From positions 250,001 to 314,000 of the forward strand of contig JAQFVV010006547.1 in the NCBI GenBank assembly GCA_028023455.1: 64,000 nucleotides of DNA. The letters are read 5' to 3'. Of the stretch, positions 24,069 to 34,365 are shown piece by piece; the stretch's first letter is position 1; the number at the start of each line of letters is the position of its first letter. The notes beneath the pieces are model-generated. The model did no database searches, had not been told where the DNA came from, and saw only the letters and a program-made list of their open reading frames with translations. The translations under genes and the position numbers were made by a program. This DNA comes from Epiperipatus broadwayi (lineage: Eukaryota > Onychophora > Udeonychophora > Euonychophora > Peripatidae).

Positions 24069-24176
24069 TTTTTCCATGTGTCATAGCATCGGCCGGGACG
24101 CGAACCCACAACCGTCTGCAACCAACTACTTGCTTGCATGGCGGCTGCGATACCTCTCGGCTAACAACGCAAGACT
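24069..24176 (-). repeat. tRNA-like retroposon, 108 bp, 14-bp target duplication
   Basis: A GC-rich island in very AT-rich DNA. On the minus strand it reads as a tRNA-like module: TTAGCCGAGAGG (A box), then about 55 bases later GGTTCGCGTCCCGGCC (B box/T-arm, one base off GGTTCGANTCC). It ends in an A-run, seen as T9 on the plus strand. Perfect direct repeats AGTATGTCTCTTTT (24055-24068, 24177-24190) flank it. The T-stem CGGGACGCGAACCC-type pairing is preserved, but extra bases in the middle and the target duplications mark a retroposed tRNA pseudogene or minimal SINE rather than a working tRNA gene. Confidence 0.85.
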
Positions 24177-24190
24177 AGTATGTCTCTTTT

Positions 24191-25310
24191 AAATCCAATC
24201 ACAAAGGATGTCTGTTATTTATTATTGACAATAGTTTTTGTTGATGCTACGTTTATTACTATATTGACTTCTGAAGCTGATTTTTTATTTATTTATTTAC
24301 TGCGTTCGTCTTCATTTATTAGTGTTTATTTGCATTTCCCGTATCGTTTCGATGCATATACACAAGCACATATTAATCTATTCAAGAATCGAGAGATTAT
24401 TTTGTCTGATTAGAATTTGCGTACTTTATACTGCATCTGTATTTCTTTGTTTTTTTTTTTGTTATTTAAAAATGTTTTTTTTTATTCTAAGATGTCATTT
24501 ATCATAATGGTTTTCCAACTTATTTTGTATATTTGTCTCTTTACATCCCTATCTTCTTTTTTTCTCTTTATAATCACAACGCAGTGAAGTTTTCCATCTG
24601 TTTTAATATTTTTTTAAAAATACTTCATAAAAATAATAGAAAATTAAATAACAAAAGAAATTTATATTAAACTATAAAAGTCTACTACATTACTTCACGA
24701 ACTTTTTTTTTTTTAATAACAAAAAAAAAAAACATTTTTAAAAGAAAGGGACTTAATGAGTGAATAATAAACAGGTGCAGAAAAAATATTTTAATTTTCC
24801 ATTAACTTTTTTCTTTATATTAATTATTGAAAACACATATACATTAAGTGATTGCTGTTGAGCAGGTTTGATAACTCCATAATATCTGGTTAATGGACAA
24901 GATTATCATGCTACGATTATTTTTGATGATGGTTTTCATTGTTGTCTATGTAATTTGCACCAGTAATTATTTGTATACACGGGGCGACTTAAAAAAATAA
25001 TTGATTTTCATGTTGTTGTTTTTTTAAGTAAATTAATCAATATACTATAAATAATAGTATAATTTGCAAGAGATATTTGTTCAAATCTTTAATAACTCAA
25101 TCATGAAAAATGTATTCATTTATAGTTAAAAATCTACAAAGCTCACGTGCATTAGCTTATTGGCTTATTAATATTATAGTTTATAAAAACATAGCGCTAT
25201 ATAAAATAAATGTTTTATATAAATAATTGTAAAATTATAGGTGTTTTTCTTACCTCCATTATGATTGAAAAGACAAAATGAATTTGTCTAATAATATCAG
25301 TATACCTGTT
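24191..25310. other. AT-rich non-coding stretch
   Basis: No gene or element recognised. The short plus-strand frames (24180-24507) are hydrophobic, low-complexity translations of T-rich DNA. Confidence 0.6.
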
Positions 25311-25314
25311 TAAT

Positions 25315-26960
25315 GGCTGCTGAAAGGAGTTTATTGTTAATTGAAAGGAGACCTTTGATTCCTCCTTGAAGCCTTAAAGAAATTAGTAGGGTAAATTTCT
25401 AATATCCTCTTTGTATATTCTTATCATTGTAGCTGTTATTATTATCTGATTTTTTCATACAGTAAATAAACATGGAGAGCCATTCACCAACATGCATCAG
25501 CCAGAATAGTGAGCTCATTGAGTTTTTATCTCTTAAATTTAAGGTCAAGAAATATTGTTGTCTCTGTTGCCTGATAGTTTTTAAGTGAAATATCAATTGG
25601 GTTTTCTTGAAGGCAAGATGAATGTGTGTGTCAGTAATCTCTCTCTTTTTTTAAAATAGATATTTACAATCATGACAAACAAAACTGAATTATGATTTAA
25701 TTCCAGGACTGTGCAAAATTGGTGACAATGGAGGGTACAAAGAATTTTTAGCATACAGACTCGGGCTATCATTTAATGACAATTTATTTAAGTACCTACA
25801 ACTGTAGATCATTTCCAAATGAAAGATGATTGGAAGAATTATAATATTAAATTAGTCATTTTGGACATTGTGAAGTTAAAAGAAAAGAAGAGACAATTGA
25901 TTTAAAAAGTGGACATGAACTTTACTACAGAGACACAAATATAGGAAGCAAATAGGATTTATGATAAATAAAAGTGGAAGAATAATATTGTGGAGATTGA
26001 TGGTATATTATTCAGGGTGGCAAAATCAGTTATCTTAATGGAAGGTATGAAATGCAGATAATTCAGGTTGTGTTGAAGAAATAGTGGATTTTTATATAGT
26101 TGTTTAAAATATTATTGATTAATACAGTACTAAACAACATTTGAAAATTATCATGCGAGATTTTAGTGCTAGAATTAGAAAAGATTGAAAGATGAAAGTG
26201 CATCAAATAAATTTCTCTATGATACCAAAAATAAGAAAGGACAATCTTGTGGAATTTGCTGAAAAAGAAAATCTGTATATTATGAATTTATTTGGGTATG
26301 TGTGTGAAAAATGCATGTGGATATGGAAGCATTCAAATGAAGGTATACCAGAATTGGAAATATATTTTGATTAACAGAAAATATGTTTATTGATACTGTA
26401 ACATTTTTAATAAATTTAATATAGTAAGTGATAATCAATTAGTGGATATAAGATGCATATGAGTGCAAAACTAGAAGCAAAAACTATTAAGGAAGTGATT
26501 ATTATATTTGATATTCTTAGTCTTCAAAAACATTCCAATGATAGAACTTGCAAATCTTTTTTAAATATTAATAGATTGTAAAGATGTTCCACATTGAATT
26601 GAAATCGATAAGAAGATTACTGATATTTTTTTACAAACAGCAAGAAAAATAAATGATACAAAAAAGCAGCAAGTGACCAGTAAATTTTCTATTGTGAAGC
26701 AGCAATTGACCAATTAATTTTCTATTGTGGCACGATAATGTATGAAGAAAAGAAGGAATATGAGATTTTTTTAGAAGGATCTATTAAGAAAAATTGAATA
26801 TCAACAATTTTGTAAAATGATAGTAAAAGGACTTAATTATGGTATAATAAAATATAATTTGTGAATTGGCAAGGAAAGCTATACAAAAGAATAAAAGTCA
26901 AATTTGGTAGTGGAAGGAAATATATTTTTGCTATAAGAAGAAAAGATCAACTAAAAAGAG
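25315..26960 (+). mobile_element. RTE-like LINE, 5' half, decayed
   Basis: Homologous to the 5' half of the minus-strand element at 38.45-41.66 kb. Segment 25315-25640 matches 41340-41655 (as complement) and lies just upstream of the endonuclease in both copies. It is therefore best read as the element's 5' UTR or 5' leader. The similarity then runs through the endonuclease remnants and on to about 26960, where the copy ends before the reverse transcriptase. The 3' half is missing, which is unusual for a LINE and implies later deletion. Confidence 0.65.
25860..26500 (+). pseudogene. RTE endonuclease domain relic
   Basis: The APE-type endonuclease nicks the genomic target. Visible pieces are VKLKEKKRQLI and a KVDM segment (compare CEVKGKDEETIDLKSGH in the 41-kb copy), a MQIIQV-type strand near 26055, and the open block 26192-26374. 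That block reads DNLVEFAEKENLYIMNLF, matching the L-x-FA-x-L-x-I-NT strand of this endonuclease family, then MWIWKHSNEGIPELEIYFD, which corresponds to the WTWxSP-G-x2-N-x-IDY box. Several stops and shifts; not functional. Confidence 0.7.
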
Positions 26961-27054
26961 AGACTATTATGAAATGTTTATCGGAAAGTTAGTGATGTTG
27001 CCATTTTCATCATCTAATATTAAAAATTGAATGTCTTCAAAAAAATTTAAAATT

Positions 27055-27345
27055 TTTTCAAGTACATTCAACTGTTAAATAATAGAACACAGGTTAGTAT
27101 ATAATGCAACATTTTAAGTGGTATAATGCACTCTTCTTCAGGTGTTCCTGTACTAGCATGCAAATCGAACCTGTACTTTTCAATTTATGAATATTGAATA
27201 TTAAGGTAATAAACACTCTGACCAACTGAGGTATTCTGACTTAGAGCATTATCTTAAAATTCAGTATTCACAAATCTAAAAGTTCAGGTTTGATTCCCAT
27301 GCTAATACTGTCATTGGTCAGGTCACCAACACCTGAAAAATAATG
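27055..27345. mobile_element. Second SINE foldback (head to head)
   Basis: The left part (about 27055-27240) is a minus-strand SINE copy: head TACCTCAGTTGGTCAGAG and box AGGTTCGATTTGC on the minus strand, and a tail hairpin at about 27107-27142. The right part (27241-27338) is a plus-strand copy lacking the head: TTAGAGCATTATC..., with AGGTTTGATTCCC as B-box type, ending at ACACCTGAAAAA. The arms meet at a loop of about 20 bases (27221-27240) that contains the A-box of the left arm. This is the same architecture as the 14.1-kb palindrome but more diverged. Confidence 0.75.
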
Positions 27346-27751
27346 TCATAAAGATTTAATCATTAATAAAATAAAATTCAATAAAATTACTGATATAGAA
27401 GTACAGCTGCAGAAATCCCAAGTATTAGAAATTTTTTTATTAGAAAGATTAACTTTAAGAAAAACTAATTACTTTGGGTTGTATCAAAAGTGTGTATTAT
27501 AATTAACTTATACACAATAAAAAAAAAAAAAGAAAGGAATGAAATACTAAATGTAGTACAAATGATTTTTGAACAGTTGAATGATTTAAAGTCTTGGTTT
27601 CTATTATATTCTAATTAATTCAAGTATATTAAGAGGTACTATTTAATTATTAATCAATTTATAAATTTTTTGTAAGTAATTTTTTTCTTCTCTGTTTTGA
27701 AGATTTTATAAAATTTTCATCTATAATACACACACACACATATATATATAT

Positions 27752-29772
27752 TGTAACAAATCTCACCCTCGTAAAACGCCAACCCACTCTTACACTCATG
27801 TGACTGAACGTTTCACTATAGACGATTGTTACCACAAGCAAGAAGCCAATATAAGCCCAAAACTTGAGCCTATATTCTTAATTGAACACTGACACAGTAT
27901 ATAAATATCGCCCCAGCATTATATTTCCCAATTAAACGCTTCTTCTCTGCTGGGCATATTATTTGAATTAAACAATTATTTCTGTCCAGCGCTTGGAATA
28001 TTTATATAATTTTCCCGAGACTATCGCGGTACAGAAAGAATATCGACTATAGCCCCTTCCCTATATATATATTTTTTTCTACAATCGGAAATGACTTATT
28101 TGTCCACTTCTATTTCTCTATTATGATTCTTAAATTAATAACATTTGTCAGTTCGAATGACCTAGATTTAATATACACTAAATATTTGTTCGCTTGGCAA
28201 AGAAAGACAAATTGCAAAATGACTAGTTACTTCTTTTTCAAAATAATTTTTAATTTTGTAATCGATTATTTATAAATGACATAATAAATAATAAAACACA
28301 CATATATCTACCACACACCAACATAATATGCACACACATAAAATAGTAAAGAATATAATTCAAATAACTCATTAAACCACTAGCGTAACCCAATTGTTAC
28401 TTGTCTCATACATTATGATAGTAAAGCTCATAAGTTCTTTAGCTATATTGAACGAAGTATTGCGCAAATTTTAACAGTTTAGTTGTGATTGATTTCTTTG
28501 TTCACAAAATAATTATGACATGCATGTATTAACAAAAGTTACCTAGGTACGGAATCCTCAATGACGGATCAACCATCGAGTGGGAGCTTTCCCTTCTTTT
28601 GCAGAGATGGTTGCTTGTTCTTCCGTCGTCCAGTAAGTGGAGTGTAAAGTTTTATAGTCCGCTGGCATGAGTTTGATTTCTTTCCGTTTCCGAAACTTTA
28701 ATACCTATTCATTTCTTTAGATACCCTTCCATCGTCCAGTAAGTGGAGTGTTAAGTTTTATAGTCCGCTGGCGTGGGTTTGATTTCTTTCCATTTCCGAA
28801 ACTTTAATACCTATTCATTTCTTTAGATACCCTTCCGTCGTCCAGTAAGTGGAGTGTTAAGTTTTATAGTCCGCTGGTGTGGGTTTGATTTCTTTCCATT
28901 TCCGAAACTTTAATACCTATTCATTTCTTTACATACCATCGAACGAATATCCAGGCACATCTGGTTCCATGATAGCGGTCTCTTATCGGCAGCATATCAG
29001 ATGTTTAGGTAGTGAGCCAACGTTTTGACAGAGAAGACCGAGCAAACGCCCGTTATGTGCCACTAGCCTCTCATGTTAGCATACCCAACTAAGTTCACTA
29101 ATATTCCTACAATATGTCCACGTTATTCCCTCGACGATTTCTGCCTTCTTCTCCCCAGTTTTTGCCAGCCAAAAAAAAAAACTAACTAAAAAAAATCAGT
29201 TCTGCTTATCTCGATTCGTTCTCCTATTGTTCTTTGGAATGTTGCTAATTGCAATATTCCTTTACATTACCTTATCTTATACCAATCTATACTGGAATTT
29301 TGTTACAACTTTCACATTTTTCCAATTTTACAGTTACCATTATTTTCTCTCATTCCTTTAAAACATTTCGAATATTAAATTATGTATTAGCATTTTTTAT
29401 TTGATCGATATGTTTACAATAACTTTATTTACCAAGAAAGAAAGAGACGCGTTCATTATACACCCCTCCCCTTTCTTTTCTAATCTTCAATCTTTATTTA
29501 GTATTTCCTAATTTCTTTTTTTTTTAAAAAAAATAAGTTTTTAGAATCTTTTAACTAACCCTTTTTTCTTTTTCTTTATTTAACCCTTTCACGACTTTCA
29601 CATAGTTTTGAATAAATACATATTGAAAGCTGAGTAAATTCTTTCCTTTTTTTTTCTTCTCTTTTTTTTTTTTTTATTGGTTTTATATTTCTTTTAACGA
29701 AAACCTTCTTTATTATTATTGAGGATCAATAATCTAGATACATGCGAGACTATATTGTATGTAGATATCGCA
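27752..29772 (-). repeat. 3' LTR (2021 bp)
   Basis: Left copy of the LTR. It differs from the right LTR by roughly 25-30 substitutions by eye over the shared 1.8 kb, mostly transitions, or about 1.5%, so the insertion is fairly recent. It is longer by 210 bp because a 106-bp internal unit is present three times (28621-28938) instead of once. Confidence 0.9.
28621..28938. repeat. 106-bp minisatellite x3 inside the LTR
   Basis: Units start at 28621, 28727 and 28833, each TTCC(G/A)TCGTCCAGTAAGTGG... to ...CATTTCTTTA(G/C)ATACC. The right LTR has one unit (33423-33528). Confidence 0.95.
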
Positions 29773-29805
29773 TTACACCGCTCCCTATTTTTTTTTTTTT
29801 ATGAT
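29773..29805 (-). promoter_or_regulatory. Polypurine-tract-like sequence
   Basis: On the minus strand an A11 run, TAGGGAG and CGGTGTAA directly precede the LTR start TGCGATATC. This is the position expected for the primer of plus-strand DNA synthesis. Eight bases separate the purines from the LTR, so the exact boundary is uncertain. Confidence 0.5.
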
Positions 29806-30411
29806 GATGAGATTATCTTGGAGAGACAACTAGGTTCAAACTAACTTCATTCCATTTGATTGATTTTCACTGCCCAAACACTTTTAATCTCCACCGAACA
29901 CTATCCTACAAAGAGTTGATTCTTCCCTTTTTTTTTCCCAATCCGCATTCATGGAGTCCGATTTTGTGAACAGCCTGATTTTCTACAGCCTGTTCAACCT
30001 GGTCTTTTGAGTTCAATGTCTTTCAATTCTTAGTATCTTTTCAATACCTTTGGGGTTTCACCCAGTAAGCAGGATAATGAGCCCAGATCTCTGCTGAGTC
30101 CTCATTATGTTTGTTTATTTATTTTTATTTATTTATTTCGTGTCTATCCTTATGTGTATAGACTGGATTAACACACATACTCCCTTGCGGATTTATATGT
30201 ACGGCGAGACGGCTTGACCAAGCTCAAATGCAATCCCCACATGACTTACATCCGCACGCATTTGTCTCTAATCCAGAACCTCATTCATGCATTCTCTACT
30301 CTTATTATTTCACCATTACTAATTCTCCGTACATTCCCCTTATCATGTTCAACATCCATGGCCGCTATAATTTAGTCAATTAAACGTGTCCCGTTACTTT
30401 TCCTTTTATTT

Positions 30412-31897
30412 TTAGTGTCTATCTGGAGGGTCTTTATTTTTTTTATTGGGGATATACCCACTTGTGCTAGGGAATGGACTATTGTCCCTCTGTCTGTTGA
30501 AGCCTCTATCCTCATTCGGATACTTCACTCTCTGATCCCTTTCCATCTGTCTAGGCCCTTTTGCTCCATCCGAGCTGCCATAAAATCTATCACTATCTTC
30601 CCAGTACTTTCATTGGGGTTTAACTGGTCCCATATTTATCATTGGATCTTTCGGAGGTTTGAATCCTTGATCTTCTATTTTACGACCAGAATGAGCGCTG
30701 TCAAACGCATTTAGTAGTTCCGCTACCTGTTCGACCGTTTTCCGTTCCGTGCCTATCAGCATCTGCTCGACGTTATCCGGCAAATTATGTCTGATTATTT
30801 GAATAATCTGCCTCTCTGATAATGGACTAGCAGTGAGTGCGCGTAATTTTGCCACCTGGTGATGAAAAAATGGAGTAAACGTCTCTCCCGGTCTCCATCT
30901 GTCTTGCGATATCTGATGCAGGATGTTCTCCTGGTGCTCTTCGCTCCAATAACTAGTGAGTAAAGCTGCCTTATAATTCTCGAATGTTGTTGGTTTTTCA
31001 AATAACGAGTCCCACCATTCCTGTGAAGCATCCTGTAGATGACTGCATGCGATGGCAATAGTGGCTTCTTCACTCAATCTGTTCAGTATGCCATATCTTT
31101 CAAGGCTGCCAAGATGTTCTATGAGGTTTTCCCCCATGTGACCAGAGAAGACCCGAATTTTTAAAAATTGGTTCACATTGGCCGAGCCAACATGGTTATT
31201 TCCATTGTGGATAAACACGCATTCGCTCGCACTCTTCTGTTCCCTACTATTAGTTTCGGCTCCCCTCTTCCCACTTTCTATGCTTCTCTTCCCTTCCTCC
31301 ACTTTTAACTCTAGCCCTTCGATCGTAACTGCTAACTGATTGACATCTATTCTTAGATTCTCTATCATTTTCTCGTTACCATTTGTAATCTCCTCCATCT
31401 TTCCATCTCGTTCCACTTTGAACTTCTCTACCTCTCGACACACAGTTTCTATTTTATCCTTTATATGCGCCACCCTTCTTCATGCCTTGCGGTTCATGTA
31501 TTTCCATACTATCATACACTTTTGTCCCTATCACGTTTTTCACTTCACATTTTTTTTCATCTACTTTGGACTACAGCTTCTCTACTATCACGGCTAGCTG
31601 GTTTACGTCCATACGTACATTATCCACACTTCTTTCATTTTTCTGTTTTATCTCCTCCATAAACTGCCGCTGATCCTCCACCATTTTCTCCAACATTCTC
31701 ATTAAATTATAATTTTCTACCTTAACTTTCTTTTCTTGTTTATTGTTATTATTTTTTATTTCATTTTCTTTATTAGTTTCTATTTCTCTTTCACTATCTA
31801 TTTCTCCGGATGATTCCGTTTGTTCTTCACTGGGAACTTTCTCTGTTTCAACTTGATCGTCCATTTTTGTTTTCGATCTCGTATGCATTGATTCCAA
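30412..31897 (-). pseudogene. Gag-like capsid polyprotein, broken
   Basis: Gag would form the particle that packages element RNA. Three pieces in different frames make it up. First is 31897-31571: 108 residues, acidic and Lys/Asn-rich, ending in a VRMDVNQLAVIVEKL coiled segment at a stop. Second is 31473-30610, with no ATG (the frame opens at a GTG after a TGA). It contains a second RIDVNQLAVTIEGL coil and then a capsid-like helical domain with QFLKIRVFSG, LSEEATIAIACSHLQDASQEWW (the A-x2-L-x2-A-x2-WW hallmark of Ty3/gypsy-type capsids), WRPGETFTPFFHHQVAKL and IIRHNLPD. Third is about 30605-30412, a basic Arg/Lys-rich tail in another frame. No CCHC knuckle is visible. At least one stop and two frame changes disable it. 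Confidence 0.8.
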
Positions 31898-32521
31898 CTA
31901 AATATTATCAATTACTGGGTACTTATTTTATTACTACTACTATTAACTGCGATCCTGTTTTATTAATTTTATTCAATATTAGGTACGTTTGCTGGCCTTC
32001 CCCATCTCCATTCATTAACTCACTTGTTTATGCTGCTTTAAAGATCCCCTAAACTTACAAACTTTTATTATTTAAATAATAAACTTCCCCTTTTTTTTTT
32101 ATATAACGTAGATCGTGCCTAGAAAGTCTTACCCCGTCTCTTTCTCTCTTTCGTAAAATTCGGTTGTCTTTTGCCTTACTTTTCTTCCCCACCAAGCGAC
32201 CTTTTATTATTGTATGTATTTCTATCTAGATCTTAGGTCTATTCTACTGTCTTTAAAACCAACTATATAACTATTTTTTTTTTCAAAAAAAATATTCAGA
32301 AAACTGTTCCTATTTTGAAATTAATCAAGATAGTTGAATTAATTTTAATTTGCATAGCTTTATAAATGATGCCAATGTTACTCTAATACCTAACATTTCT
32401 TAGTCTAAATTCTATTTTACGATTGTTTGACTCTATTTAACCTTTGCTGTATGGACCTCACATATGTAGATCTATTTAATCAGGGTGCTATAATTTAATT
32501 CAATCTGATTATTACCTCGAA

Positions 32522-32554
32522 TGTGACAAAATCCCGAGGACTGGCCCCCATTAA
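32522..32554 (-). promoter_or_regulatory. Primer-binding-site-like sequence
   Basis: Directly inside the 5' LTR (after GTTACA) the minus strand reads TTAA then TGGGGGCCAGTCC. A TGG start complements the CCA end of a tRNA. The first seven bases match those of tRNA-Pro primer sites (TGGGGGC); the rest differs. The tRNA assignment is open. Confidence 0.5.
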
Positions 32555-34365
32555 TGTAACAAATCTCTCCCTCGTAAAACGCCAACCCACTCTTACACTC
32601 ACGTGACTGAACGTTTCACTATAGACGATTGTTGCCATAAGCAAGAAGCCAATATAAGCCCAAAACTTGAGCCTATATTCTTAATTGAACACTGACACAG
32701 TATATAAATATCGCCCCAGCATTATATTTCCCAATTAAACGCTTCTTCTCTGCTGGGCATATTATTTGAATCAAACAATTATTTCTGTCCAGCACTTGGA
32801 ATATTTATATAATTTTCCCGAGACTATCGCGGTACAGAAAGAATATTGACTATAGCCTCTTCCCTATATATTTTTTTTTTCTACAATCGGAAATGACTTA
32901 TTTGTCCACTTCTATTTCTCTATTATGATTCTTAAATTAATAACATTTGTCAGTTCGAATGACCTAGATTTAATATATACTAAATATTTGTTCGCTTGGC
33001 AAAGAAAGACAAATTGCAAAATGACTAGTTACTTCTTTTTCAAAATAATTTTTAATTTTGTAATCGATTATTTATAAATGACATAATAAATAATAAAACA
33101 CACATATATCTACCACACACCAACATAATATGCACACACATAAAATAGTAAAGAATATAATTCAAATAACTCATTAAACCACTAGTGTAACCCAATTGTT
33201 ACTTGTCTCATACATTATGATAGTAAAGCTCATAAGTTCTTTAGCTATATTGAACGAAGTATTGCGCAAATTTTAACAGTTTAGTTGTGATTGATTTCTT
33301 TGTTCACAAAATAATTATGACATGCATGTATTAACAAAAGTTACCTAGGTACGGAATCCTCAATGACGGATCAACCATCGAGTGGGAGCTTTCCCTTCTT
33401 TTGCAGAGATGGTTGCTTGTTCTTCCGTCGTCCAGTAAGTGGAGTGTAAAGTTTTATAGTCCACTGGCATGGGTTTGATTTCTTTCCATTTCCGAAACTT
33501 TAATACCTATTCATTTCTTTAGATACCATCGAACGAATATCCAGGCACATCTGGTTCCATGATAGCGGTCTCTTATTGGCAGCATATCAGATGTTTAGGT
33601 AGTGAGCCAATGTTTGGACGGAGAAGACCGAGCAAACGCCCATTATGTGCCACTAGCCTCTCATGTTAGCGTACCCAACTAAGTTCGCTAATATTCCTAC
33701 AATATGTCCGCGTTATTCCCTCGACGATTTCTGCCTTCTTCTCCCCAGTTTTTGCCAGCCAAAAAAAAAAAACTAACTAAAAAAAATCAGTTCTGCTTAT
33801 CTCGATTCGTTCTCCTATTGTTCTCTGGAATGTTGCTAATTGCAATATTCCTTTACATTACCTTATCTTATACCAATCTATACTGGAATTTTGTTACAAC
33901 TTTCACATTTTTCCAATTTTACAGTTACCATTATTTTCTCTCATTCCTTTAAAACATTTCGAATATTAAATTATGTATTAGCATTTTTTATTTGATCAAT
34001 ATGTTTACAATAACTTTATTTACCAAGAAAGAAAGAGACGCGTTCATTATACACCCCTCCCCTTTCTTTTCTAATCTTCAATCTTTATTTAGTATTTCCT
34101 AATTTCTTTTTTTTTTTAAAAAAAATAAGTTTTTAGAATCTTTTAACTAACCCTTTTTTCTTTTTCTTTATTTAACTCTTTCACGACTTTCACATAGTTT
34201 TGAATAAATACATATTGAAAGCTGAGTAAATTCTTTCCTTTTTTTTTCTTCTCTTTTTTTTTTTTTTTATTGGTTTTATATTTCTTTTAACGAAAACCTT
34301 CTTTATTATTATTGAGGATCAATAATCTAGGTACATGCGAGACTATATTGTATGTAGATATCGCA
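32555..34365 (-). repeat. 5' LTR (1811 bp)
   Basis: Right copy, colinear with 27752-29772. Transcription would start in this copy on the minus strand. A plus-strand open frame at 33704-33952 lies antisense and is broken in the other LTR by A-run length. Confidence 0.9.

Larger units (their letters stand above)
27752..34365 (-). mobile_element. LTR retrotransposon with gag but no pol
   Basis: Two long direct repeats, 27752-29772 and 32555-34365, bound a 2782-bp interior. Because gag reads on the minus strand, the element runs right to left. Its LTRs begin TGCGATATC and end GTTACA (TG...CA). It lies inside a TA microsatellite, so the target duplication (ATAT or ATATA) is consistent but ambiguous. 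Just inside the 5' LTR the minus strand reads TTAATGGGGGCCAGTCCTCGGG, a primer-binding-site-like TGG start. Just before the 3' LTR lies A11-TAGGGAG, a polypurine-like tract. The interior has only broken gag; protease, reverse transcriptase, RNase H and integrase are absent. It belongs structurally with gag-only non-autonomous elements (TR-GAG type). Confidence 0.9.

Noticed and set aside
24069-24176. Functional tRNA gene
   Set aside because: Perfect flanking direct repeats, an A-run and extra central bases indicate a retroposed copy.
30415-30714. 99-residue plus-strand open frame
   Set aside because: Antisense of the gag C-terminus.
33704-33952. Plus-strand open frame with a hydrophobic segment inside the LTR
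   Set aside because: It is antisense to the element, not conserved as a frame in the other LTR (A-run length differs), and its hydrophobicity follows from T-rich sequence.
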